This document shows, piece after piece, positions 6,809 to 14,622 of a stretch of DNA of 64,000 nt. Every line of letters starts with the position of its first letter. Position 1 is the stretch's first letter. This DNA is from Candidatus Acidiferrum typicum (lineage in GTDB: Bacteria; Acidobacteriota; Terriglobia; Acidiferrales; UBA7541), in contig DLMH01000158.1 in the NCBI GenBank assembly GCA_002478115.1, positions 28,929-92,928 of the forward strand, given 5' to 3'. The notes under the pieces were generated by a model. That model did not search any database, was not told the origin of the DNA, and saw only the letters and a list, made by a program, of their open reading frames with translations. The position numbers and the translations under genes were made by a program.

Positions 6809-8863
6809 ATGGCCGAAACAAAAGTTGTGCGAAGGAAGTGGTGTGCAGGGCTGGGAATTACCGTTGCGACGCTCCTCGCGACAGTTTTCTCCCTCCTGTT
6901 TTCGGAATGCCTCGGCCGCGCGGCGCGGCCCGAAACTGACCAACCGGGGGCGCAATGTCTCGCCTGCCACGGCGAGAAGAGCATGAGCACGACACGAGGC
7001 GGCAAAACGGTTTCGCGGTACGTGGACGGGAAGAAATTTGCGACGTCTGTTCATGGCAGCTTCGGGTGCACAGGCTGCCACGCCGACCTGGAAGGAAAAG
7101 AGTTGCCACACGAAACGCCGCTGGCGCGGGTAAATTGTGGCACGTGCCACGAGACGGAGCGGGAGCAACATGCTCGGTCGGTCCACGGGAAGGCCATTGC
7201 GCACGGCGACCCGCTGGCGCCCCGCTGTGTGAATTGCCACGGGAACCACGAAATCTATCCGGTAAAGGACCCGCGGTCAGCGGTGGCGTCGCTGAAAGTG
7301 CCATTTGTTTGCGGCCAGTGCCATCGCGAAGGAACTCCTGTTCAACGCAACCGCCCCATTCACCAGGATAATATTTTGGAGAACTACTCCGAGAGCATCC
7401 ACGGAGAGGCGTTGTTGAAAAAGGGGCTGTCGGTGGCTCCCAACTGCGCGACTTGCCACACACCGCATTTGATCTTGCCCCACACCGACCCCGCTTCGTC
7501 GATCGCCCGCCGGAACATTGCCGCCACCTGCACGAAATGCCACTCGCTAATCGAAGCGGTGCACCGGAAGATCATTCGTGGAGAGCTATGGGAAAAGGAA
7601 GCAAATGTCCTGCCCGCGTGCGTGGATTGCCATCAGCCGCATAAGATAAGGAATGTCTTCTATTCGCAGGGCATGGCCGATGCGGACTGCCTGCATTGCC
7701 ACGCAGACGAGAAGCTGCGCCGCGCGCGCGACGGGCAATCCATGTACGTCAACTTGGGCGAGTTGAGCCATTCGCGGCACAGCAAAATTGCCTGCAGCCA
7801 GTGCCACTCGGAAGTAAACGCCTCCCGCGTGCGACCTTGCGAGACGATTTCCCGAAAAGTGGACTGCACCTCTTGCCACGATGAAATTGGCAGGCAGTAC
7901 ACGGGCAGCACCCATGGACAGCTTGTCAGCAAGAATGATCCGAATGCACCGAGCTGCAAGGAATGCCATGGTACGCATGGTGTACTTGGCAGACAGGACC
8001 CACAGTCGCCGACTTTTGCGACCAATGTTCCTGAACTTTGCGCGCGGTGTCACCGGGAGGGCCAGAAGGCCGCGGTGCGCTACACCGGGCGGCAGCACGA
8101 AATCGTGGCGAACTATACGGAGAGCATTCACGGAAAGGGTTTACTGAAGGGTGGTCTGACCGTCACCGCGACCTGCACGAGCTGCCACACCGCTCACCAT
8201 GTCCTTCCCCGAACCGATCCGGAATCGAGTGTCAACCCAGCCAACGTGCCGGTCACCTGCGGCCGGTGCCACCACGGCATTGAGGAGCAGTTTGAGAACA
8301 GCATCCATGCCAAGCGGGCGAGCGGGTCCGCCAAGGAACTTCCCGTTTGCAACGACTGCCACACCGCTCACGCCATCCGCCGCACGGATGAAGACAGATT
8401 CCGGCTGGACATCATGGACGAGTGCGGACGCTGCCACGCGGAGATCGCCAAGACCTATTTTGATACCTATCATGGGAAGGTCTCGCGACTGGGGTACACG
8501 AAAACGGCAAAGTGCTATGACTGCCATGGAGCTCACGACGTGCTTGCGGTGACGGATCCACGCTCGCACCTCAGCCGGGCAAACGTGGCGGCAACCTGCC
8601 AGAAATGCCATGCGGGCGCGACGCGCCGCTTTGCCGGGTACCTGACACACGCCACTCACCACGACCCGCGCAAATACCCCCTCTTGTTCTACACATTTTG
8701 GGGGATGACCACATTGTTGTTGGGAACGTTTGTCCTGGGAGGCGTCCACACCCTGCTCTGGCTGCCCCGGGCATTCCAGATGCGCCGGGAATTGCGCGCC
8801 GCCGCAGCGCAACCCGCCGCCGCGCCTGAAACTCCCGCAAGTAAGGAGAGCCCCGATGTCTAA
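6809..8863 (+). CDS. 19-heme c-type cytochrome, membrane-anchored
   Basis: 684 residues with 19 CXXCH motifs counted directly, from CLACH (about residue 50) to CQKCH (about residue 595). An N-terminal hydrophobic segment (about 14-32) acts as signal or anchor and a C-terminal membrane helix (about 625-648, LLFYTFWGMTTLLLG) is followed by a basic cytoplasmic tail. There is an internal duplication: the stretch with haems 3-9 (ARSVHG..., NYSESIHG..., LPHTDPASS...) recurs as haems 11-17 (TGSTHG..., NYTESIHG..., LPRTDPESS...). Many extra histidines fit bis-His haem ligation. Probably a long electron wire on the periplasmic face. It overlaps the cytochrome b gene by eight bases. Confidence 0.9.
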   Translation: MAETKVVRRKWCAGLGITVATLLATVFSLLFSECLGRAARPETDQPGAQCLACHGEKSMSTTRGGKTVSRYVDGKKFATSVHGSFGCTGCHADLEGKELPHETPLARVNCGTCHETEREQHARSVHGKAIAHGDPLAPRCVNCHGNHEIYPVKDPRSAVASLKVPFVCGQCHREGTPVQRNRPIHQDNILENYSESIHGEALLKKGLSVAPNCATCHTPHLILPHTDPASSIARRNIAATCTKCHSLIEAVHRKIIRGELWEKEANVLPACVDCHQPHKIRNVFYSQGMADADCLHCHADEKLRRARDGQSMYVNLGELSHSRHSKIACSQCHSEVNASRVRPCETISRKVDCTSCHDEIGRQYTGSTHGQLVSKNDPNAPSCKECHGTHGVLGRQDPQSPTFATNVPELCARCHREGQKAAVRYTGRQHEIVANYTESIHGKGLLKGGLTVTATCTSCHTAHHVLPRTDPESSVNPANVPVTCGRCHHGIEEQFENSIHAKRASGSAKELPVCNDCHTAHAIRRTDEDRFRLDIMDECGRCHAEIAKTYFDTYHGKVSRLGYTKTAKCYDCHGAHDVLAVTDPRSHLSRANVAATCQKCHAGATRRFAGYLTHATHHDPRKYPLLFYTFWGMTTLLLGTFVLGGVHTLLWLPRAFQMRRELRAAAAQPAAAPETPASKESPDV

Positions 8864-9701
8864 CGGCGGAACGGCAGAACGCCAGTTCATCCGCTTCACC
8901 CGCCTGCAGCGGATCCTGCACATCTGCATGATCGTGAGCTTCATGAGCCTGGCGCTGACGGGATTGACCCTGAAGTTCTCCTACACCAAATGGGCGGCGG
9001 TGCTTTCTCATCTGCTCGGGGGATTCGAGAGCGCGGGCTACATTCACCGGAGTGCTGCGGTAGTGATGTTCGGAGTTTTCATCACCCATCTGGTGGACCT
9101 GTACCAGTTGAAGAAAAGGGAGCACGGTTCGTGGCGCGCGCTGCTGCTGGGACCCAGCAGCATGCTCCCCACCCGAAGAGACTTGGCTGAGTTTGTGGCC
9201 ACGCTGAAGTGGTTTGTAGGCCAAGGCGAACGGCCTGCCTATGGCCGCTGGACGTACTGGGAAAAATTCGACTATTTCGCGGTGTTTTGGGGGATCACAG
9301 TGATCGGCTCTACCGGACTCACGCTGTGGTTCCCGGTGTTCTTCACGCGCTTCTTGCCGGGGTGGTTCCTCAACGTCGCCACCATCATTCACAGCGACGA
9401 GGCCCTGCTCGCCACCGGCTTCATCTTTACCGTGCATTTCTTCAATACCCACTTGCGGCCCGAAAAGTTTCCCATGGACGTCACCATATTCACCGGGCGC
9501 ATGCCGCTGGAAGAGTTAAAAAGGGACAAGCCAAGGGAGTATGAAGCGCTGGTGGCTAACGGGAAGCTGGAGGGAAAAATGGAGGAGGCTTATCCACAGA
9601 TCGTTATCCGTGCGATTCGAGCCTTCGCCTGGGTTGCGCTAGCGGTGGGGTTCTGCATTGTGCTGTGGATCATTTATGCGATGTTATTCGCGTACCGCTA
9701 G
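8856..9701 (+). CDS. cytochrome b subunit (formate dehydrogenase gamma / b561-like)
   Basis: 281 residues from the ATG at 8856, supported by AAGGAGAG about 11 bases upstream and by overlap with the stop of the 19-heme gene. Five membrane segments: about residues 18-40, 62-82, 145-165, 185-203 and 255-278. Histidines suited to haem b ligation occur in ILHIC, YIHRS, ITHLVD, IIHSDEA and TVHFFNTHL. The architecture fits di-haem membrane cytochrome b subunits that link quinone to periplasmic c-haem proteins. It is a clear paralogue of the C-terminal half of the next gene product (shared motifs around IHRSAAVV/LHRTAAIV, HSDEALLAT/HWYEALLAT and YPMD). Confidence 0.88.
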   Translation: MSNGGTAERQFIRFTRLQRILHICMIVSFMSLALTGLTLKFSYTKWAAVLSHLLGGFESAGYIHRSAAVVMFGVFITHLVDLYQLKKREHGSWRALLLGPSSMLPTRRDLAEFVATLKWFVGQGERPAYGRWTYWEKFDYFAVFWGITVIGSTGLTLWFPVFFTRFLPGWFLNVATIIHSDEALLATGFIFTVHFFNTHLRPEKFPMDVTIFTGRMPLEELKRDKPREYEALVANGKLEGKMEEAYPQIVIRAIRAFAWVALAVGFCIVLWIIYAMLFAYR

Positions 9702-9739
9702 AGTCGAATTGCGGTCGAATTGTGGAGAAGGGTGTTGAG

Positions 9740-11836
9740 ATGCTCGCGACGCTGGTTGCACTGGTTTATCTGACTCTGGCTTTGCCCGCGCCGGCCGCCG
9801 ACCAGGAATGTCTGGCGTGTCATGGGCAAGCGGGGATGAAGTCCGACAAGGGCAAGGACATCTACGTGAATCCTGCGAAACATGCAGCCAGCGCGCATGC
9901 GATCCTGGGCTGCTCCGATTGCCACACCGCCATCAAGGATTTCCCGCACCCCGCCAAGATTACCAAGGTGCAGTGCACGACGTGCCACGCGGACGAAGCG
10001 AAGGCTTACGCTGGGAGCGTGCACGCGATTTTGGGTGAAACGGCGTGTGCCACGTGCCATGGCAGCGTGCATGAATTGACTTCCGCCGCCGCACTCCTAC
10101 CCGGCAAATGCGCGGAATGCCATGCAGACGAAGTGAAGAGTCTTGCGGAGAGCATCCACGGCCAGGCGGCAAAGAATGACGACCCCGATGCGCCTAAATG
10201 CACCTCATGCCATGGCGCCATTCATACCGTGAAGGCCGCGAGCGAGCCGGACTCCACGGTTGCTCGCAAGAACCTGGCGGACACTTGCGCAAAATGCCAC
10301 AGCGATGCCGGATTTTTGTCGCGGCACAAGATTCCTATCGCTCATCCCGTCGAGTCTTACAAACAGAGCGTTCACGGCCGCGCGGTGGCTTCGGGCAACG
10401 AAAAAGCGGCGGACTGTAGTAGTTGCCATGGCAGCCACGACATCTACCCTGCCCGCGATGCACGTTCCAACGTGAATCACTGGAAAGTGCCGGAGACCTG
10501 CGGGCAATGCCACAAGGAAATCGCCCGGCAGTTCAATGAGAGTGTCCACGGAGAAGCGGTCAAGGCCGGCGTGCGGGATGCACCCGTTTGCACCGACTGC
10601 CACGGCGAGCACCTGATCATGGACCCGAGCAACCCGGCTTCGCCCTTAAGTGCCGCCAATATTTCCGCGGAAACCTGCGGGCGTTGCCATGGCGATCCCC
10701 GCTTGGCCCTGCGCTATAATCTGCCAGCGGATCGCCTGCCATCCTATGCCGGCAGCTATCACGGGCTGGCTCTCGAAGGCGGGAAACTGACCGCAGCAAA
10801 TTGCGCTTCGTGCCATGGCGTGCACGACATTCTCCCTTCGAGCGATCCTCGCTCGACCGTCAATGCCGCAAATCTGCCGAAAACGTGCGGCCAGTGCCAC
10901 AAGGGAGCGGCTGAGACGCGCTATGCCATCGGGCCCGTGCACGTGCAGACGAATGCCGGCCCCAATCATCCGGTGGTGAAATGGATCCGCTGGACGTACT
11001 GGGTGCTGATCCCGTTCACTCTGGGATTCATGCTGCTGCACAACCTGCTGGACCTGCTGGCGAAACTGATTCGGCGGCGGCCGCGTCAGGAAACCAGCGA
11101 AGTTGCGGTGCGGATGAATCTGGGATTCCGGATCGCGCACTGGGGGGTGATGGCGAGCTTCCCCACGCTGGTGGTGACGGGGTTTGCGCTGAAGTACCCA
11201 GAGAGTTGGTGGGCGCGCCCACTGATGATGTGGGAATCGAACGCGGGATTGCGAGGCGGACTGCATCGCACGGCCGCGATCGTGCTGATTGCGGCGACGC
11301 TCTACCATTTCATCCATTTGGTGCTGAAGAAGCGCGACCGCAGATTCCTTACGGCGATGATCCCCACGATCAAAGACGCGACGGACATGTTGGATGTCTT
11401 CCGTTACAACCTGGGGCTCACCAAGGAAGAGCCAAAATTCGCGAAGTTCAACTATGCGGAAAAAATGGAGTATTGGGCCTTTCTGTGGGGCACGGTGGTG
11501 ATGGGCCTCACCGGCTTTCTACTGTGGTTCAATAATTTCACGTTGCGGAATTTCCCGAAGTGGGTGGCGGACGCCGCGACCGCCGTGCACTGGTACGAAG
11601 CGCTGCTGGCGACCTTCTCGATCCTGATCTGGCACTTTTACCTGGTGATCTTCGACCCTGTGGTCTATCCGATGGACACAGCCTGGCTCAACGGGAAAAT
11701 ACCCGCGGACCACTACCGGCATACGCGGCTCGGTTATTACCGGGAGTTGGGGCGCGCGGGTTTGCTGGAAACCCCGGAAGAGCCGGATTCAGAGGAAAGC
11801 CAGCAGGAAATGGCGCACGGAAAGGAGCCGATCTGA
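9740..11836 (+). CDS. 13-heme cytochrome c fused to a cytochrome b membrane domain
   Basis: 698 residues from the ATG at 9740, which gives a clean signal peptide (ending near APA-AD, residue 20) directly before the first haem motif. Thirteen CXXCH motifs lie in residues 24-395, with repeated SVHG elements. Residues about 410-680 form a membrane domain with helices around IRWTYWVLIPFTLGF, WGVMASFPTLVVTGFALK, TAAIVLIAATLYHFIHLV, AFLWGTVVMGLTGFLLWF and LLATFSILIWHFYL, homologous to the preceding cytochrome b. Thus one chain carries both quinone-side b haems and a c-haem chain. The product ends with an acidic tail. Last gene of the block; the downstream neighbour is convergent. Confidence 0.9.
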   Translation: MLATLVALVYLTLALPAPAADQECLACHGQAGMKSDKGKDIYVNPAKHAASAHAILGCSDCHTAIKDFPHPAKITKVQCTTCHADEAKAYAGSVHAILGETACATCHGSVHELTSAAALLPGKCAECHADEVKSLAESIHGQAAKNDDPDAPKCTSCHGAIHTVKAASEPDSTVARKNLADTCAKCHSDAGFLSRHKIPIAHPVESYKQSVHGRAVASGNEKAADCSSCHGSHDIYPARDARSNVNHWKVPETCGQCHKEIARQFNESVHGEAVKAGVRDAPVCTDCHGEHLIMDPSNPASPLSAANISAETCGRCHGDPRLALRYNLPADRLPSYAGSYHGLALEGGKLTAANCASCHGVHDILPSSDPRSTVNAANLPKTCGQCHKGAAETRYAIGPVHVQTNAGPNHPVVKWIRWTYWVLIPFTLGFMLLHNLLDLLAKLIRRRPRQETSEVAVRMNLGFRIAHWGVMASFPTLVVTGFALKYPESWWARPLMMWESNAGLRGGLHRTAAIVLIAATLYHFIHLVLKKRDRRFLTAMIPTIKDATDMLDVFRYNLGLTKEEPKFAKFNYAEKMEYWAFLWGTVVMGLTGFLLWFNNFTLRNFPKWVADAATAVHWYEALLATFSILIWHFYLVIFDPVVYPMDTAWLNGKIPADHYRHTRLGYYRELGRAGLLETPEEPDSEESQQEMAHGKEPI

Positions 11837-11934
11837 AGATCGGCCACTACAAACCCAAGAGAAATGCGACCACCCTTGTGGCGGCCGCCACTTCCTCAGG
11901 AGAAAGACACTCTGACGGAGTTGCTCACGGCGCC

Positions 11935-11966
11935 AAAACGGCGGCAAGCCGCCGCACTCCAAGATG
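11935..11966. repeat. short dispersed repeat, copy 1
   Basis: AAAACGGCGGCAAGCCGCCG then CACTCCAAGATG. It contains the small palindrome CGGCGGCAAGCCGCCG and closely matches positions 24491-24523. It sits in the 201-bp convergent gap between the cytochrome block and the aldolase gene. REP-like, function unknown. Confidence 0.6.
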
Positions 11967-12037
11967 CTTGACCGCGGCCACCTACTGCCGTTAGCTGCGC
12001 AAACCCGCCCAGCACCTTTTCATGTGAAAAATTCAGG

Positions 12038-12847
12038 TTAGCGGCGGGAGCGGTCCTTGCGGACGGCTTCGTCGATGAGGGCGTCGAGTTCCGCGCGGCT
12101 GAGCGTGACTTCATCGGCGTTGGATTCGCCGGTGTCGCAAGTTTCCGGCAACTCGGCGCCGCCGCCCGGAGGAGGGGTGACGAAATACCTGGCGCGGGCG
12201 GCCATGAGCTTGGCGACTTCGCGCGTGGAGAGCAGTTGGGGCTCGCCGACGAGCTTGGCGGCAAGGGTGATTCTTGCGAAGTGCTCGAGCGTTTCCATGC
12301 GGAAGAAGGCGGTGAGCAGATCGGGCCCGCAGGTGGTGGCCCCATGATTGGCAAGAAGGAGCGCGTCGTAGTGAGGCACGTAAGGTTCGAGTACCGCGCA
12401 CAGATCTGGCGTGCCAGGAGTGGCGTAACGAACGAGAGGAACTTTGCCGAGGCCGACGATTACTTCGGGAAGAAGCGCCTGGTCGAGGCCAAGGCCCGCG
12501 ACGGCGAAACCCGTGGCGGTCGGCGGATGGCTATGGCAAATCGCGTTGACATCGGGGCGCATGCGATAAAAAAGAAGATGCATGGCGGCTTCGGAAGAGA
12601 TTTTGCGGTCACCCTGAAGATGCGTGCCCTCCATATCCATGATGACGAGGTCCTCGGGCGCCATCATGCCTTTGTTGACACAGGTGGGCGTGGTGAGAAT
12701 GCGTTCGGCATCCAAACGAACGGAGAGATTGCCTTCTCCGGCGACGATATAGCCGCGTTCGTACAACCAGCGGCCAACGCGGCAAATCTCGCGACGATAC
12801 TGATCTTCCAAGAGTGCGGAAGTTCCAGGCGATGAGTCCGAGGGCAC
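12038..12847 (-). CDS. class II aldolase/adducin family protein
   Basis: 269 residues, GTG start at 12847 with AAGGAG seven bases upstream. The fold is recognised by the early glycine-rich AGEGNLSVRL, TPTCVNKGMM, the conserved glutamate in SSEAAMH, the Zn ligands in CHSHPPTA (His-X-His) and the third histidine in LANHGATT. Family members cleave or epimerise sugar phosphates (fuculose-1-P, rhamnulose-1-P, ribulose-5-P) or act in methylthioribose salvage; the substrate cannot be chosen from sequence. The C-terminal 45 residues are a charged extension beyond the aldolase domain. It lies alone, 113 bp downstream of the gdh stop. Confidence 0.85.
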   Translation of the reverse strand: MPSDSSPGTSALLEDQYRREICRVGRWLYERGYIVAGEGNLSVRLDAERILTTPTCVNKGMMAPEDLVIMDMEGTHLQGDRKISSEAAMHLLFYRMRPDVNAICHSHPPTATGFAVAGLGLDQALLPEVIVGLGKVPLVRYATPGTPDLCAVLEPYVPHYDALLLANHGATTCGPDLLTAFFRMETLEHFARITLAAKLVGEPQLLSTREVAKLMAARARYFVTPPPGGGAELPETCDTGESNADEVTLSRAELDALIDEAVRKDRSRR

Positions 12848-12960
12848 GGTAAGGACTCCTTCCTCGACCGTAAAGCGGTACGATTCAGTTTAAATCATGC
12901 GACCGCGCACGCCAAGTGGGACAAAGAGTACGCCGCGTGGCGCCGAAAACCAAGAAAAAA

Positions 12961-14232
12961 TCAGGCGTAGATGCCGCGCAGTTTCAGAGCCGTAGCCACA
13001 CGGTTGATCGCCACCATGTAGGCGGCAATGCGGTTGTTGACGCGGTGGAGTTCGGCGTAGCGAACCACTTCGTCGAAGGCGCGATCCATAACGTCAAAAA
13101 GGCGCTCATTGACTTCGCTCTCGCGCCAGAAGAAGCCCTGGCGGTCCTGCACCCACTCGAAGTAGCTGACCGTGACGCCGCCGGCATTCCCGAGAATATC
13201 GGGGACGGTGAAAATACCCTTGGCGTCGATGATGGCGTCGGCCTGCCAGGTGGTGGGGCCGTTGGCGCCTTCGCAGAGGACTTTGGTCTGGACCTGATGA
13301 GCGTTCTGCTCGGTGATCTGGTTTTCGATGGCGGCGGGGATAAGAACGTCGCAAGGCTGGAAGAGAACGTCGCGGGCGCTCATCTTGACGCCGCCGACGG
13401 GAAGTTCCTGCAAGGGTCTTTTCTGGGTATAGACCCAGTCAATAACTTTGGGAACGTCAAAACCTTTCTCGTTGTAAAGGCCGCCGCCGATATCGGCGAG
13501 GCCGATGATTTTGTAGCCGGCCTTTTGCATCAACTCGGCAGCAAGAGAGCCAACGTTACCGAATCCCTGAATGATGACGCGGGTGCTTTCTTTTTTCATG
13601 CCGAGCTTGGCCATGGCTTTATCAACGCAGATCATGACACCGCGGCCGGTGGCTTCCCGGCGGCCGCGCGAGCCGCCCAGTTCGATGGGCTTGCCGGTAA
13701 CGACGGCGGTGGTGGCCTGGCGGGTGTGCATGGAGTAGGTGTCCATGACCCAAGCCATGGTCTGCTCATTGGTGCCGACGTCCGGAGCGGGAACATCGCG
13801 CTCCGGGCCAAGCCAGTCCGAAAGTTCGGCAGTGTAGCGGCGGGTGAGGCGCTCGAGTTCGCCGCGGGACATTTTGCGGGGATCGCAGATGATGCCGCCC
13901 TTGGCGCCACCAAAGGGAATGTCGACCACGGCGCATTTCCAGGTCATCCAGGCAGCAAGGGCACGGACTTCATCGAGGCTGACGTCGGGGGCAAAACGGA
14001 TGCCGCCCTTGCCGGGGCCGCGTACGGTGGAGTGAAGGACGCGATAACCGGTGAAGACTTCGAGCTGGCCATTGTCCATGCCAACGGGAATGTAGAGGGT
14101 AATTTCCTTGTCGGGATATTTAAGGTAACGATAGACGCCTTGCTCGAGACCAAGTTTGTTCGCGGCCACTTCAAAACGCGCTTCGGCGTTTTGGTAGACA
14201 TTCATTTCTTCAGGCACAAGCGTTTGGGGCAT
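12961..14232 (-). CDS. gdhA: glutamate dehydrogenase (Glu/Leu/Phe/Val family)
   Basis: 423 residues from the ATG at 14232, preceded by GAGGAGA at good spacing; an in-frame upstream start at 14328 lacks this. Substrate domain: [13 protein letters not shown] and the catalytic-lysine segment PFGGAKGGI with downstream [14 protein letters not shown]. Cofactor domain: [12 protein letters not shown]ossmann motif, then [14 protein letters not shown] and CEGANGPTT. Length and motifs fit the hexameric NAD(P)-dependent enzyme interconverting glutamate and 2-oxoglutarate plus ammonia. Whether it prefers NAD or NADP is not clear. A long antisense frame at 12916-14298 is a codon-structure shadow. Confidence 0.93.
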   Translation of the reverse strand: MPQTLVPEEMNVYQNAEARFEVAANKLGLEQGVYRYLKYPDKEITLYIPVGMDNGQLEVFTGYRVLHSTVRGPGKGGIRFAPDVSLDEVRALAAWMTWKCAVVDIPFGGAKGGIICDPRKMSRGELERLTRRYTAELSDWLGPERDVPAPDVGTNEQTMAWVMDTYSMHTRQATTAVVTGKPIELGGSRGRREATGRGVMICVDKAMAKLGMKKESTRVIIQGFGNVGSLAAELMQKAGYKIIGLADIGGGLYNEKGFDVPKVIDWVYTQKRPLQELPVGGVKMSARDVLFQPCDVLIPAAIENQITEQNAHQVQTKVLCEGANGPTTWQADAIIDAKGIFTVPDILGNAGGVTVSYFEWVQDRQGFFWRESEVNERLFDVMDRAFDEVVRYAELHRVNNRIAAYMVAINRVATALKLRGIYA

Positions 14233-14622
14233 GCAAAAGTCTCCTCTGCCCAGTCGGACCGCCCTGCTATCAACGGGGCTGCGAAATTCGGCCTGTGAGA
14301 GACGCGCAGGCGCGAAAAGAAGGGCCAAGTGGGAAGAATGGAGGCGGGCTACCTACCCGCTGGACCTGCCAATTGGCCGGGGGGCCAGTATACGAAGGGG
14401 AATGGCCAATCGCAAGGCAGAGGTACAGATATGAATTGAAAGGGTACATCGTTACACCCCAGTGGAGTTGAAGTGTGTGAGTCCAAAGAGAGGAGGGAGA
14501 CGGCCGCGCGGCTGGGAGAGAAGCGGGCAATGCGCGGCGGTTAAATAGAGTGATCCGGTAGGGGGCTTCGAGCAGGAGAAATTGGGTGAAGAGCAGTCTG
14601 TAATGCGCAAGGGAGTGGCGCG
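14233..14622. other. intergenic, gdhA upstream region
   Basis: 390 bp with no gene. It should hold the gdhA promoter. One inverted repeat is visible (ATTGGCC near 14371, GGCCAAT near 14404). No riboswitch or terminator with a T-run was recognised. Confidence 0.35.

Noticed and set aside
12916..14298. 460-residue open frame antisense to gdhA
   Set aside because: Opposite a certain gene, with no ribosome binding site or recognisable domain; GC-rich codon structure makes long antisense frames.
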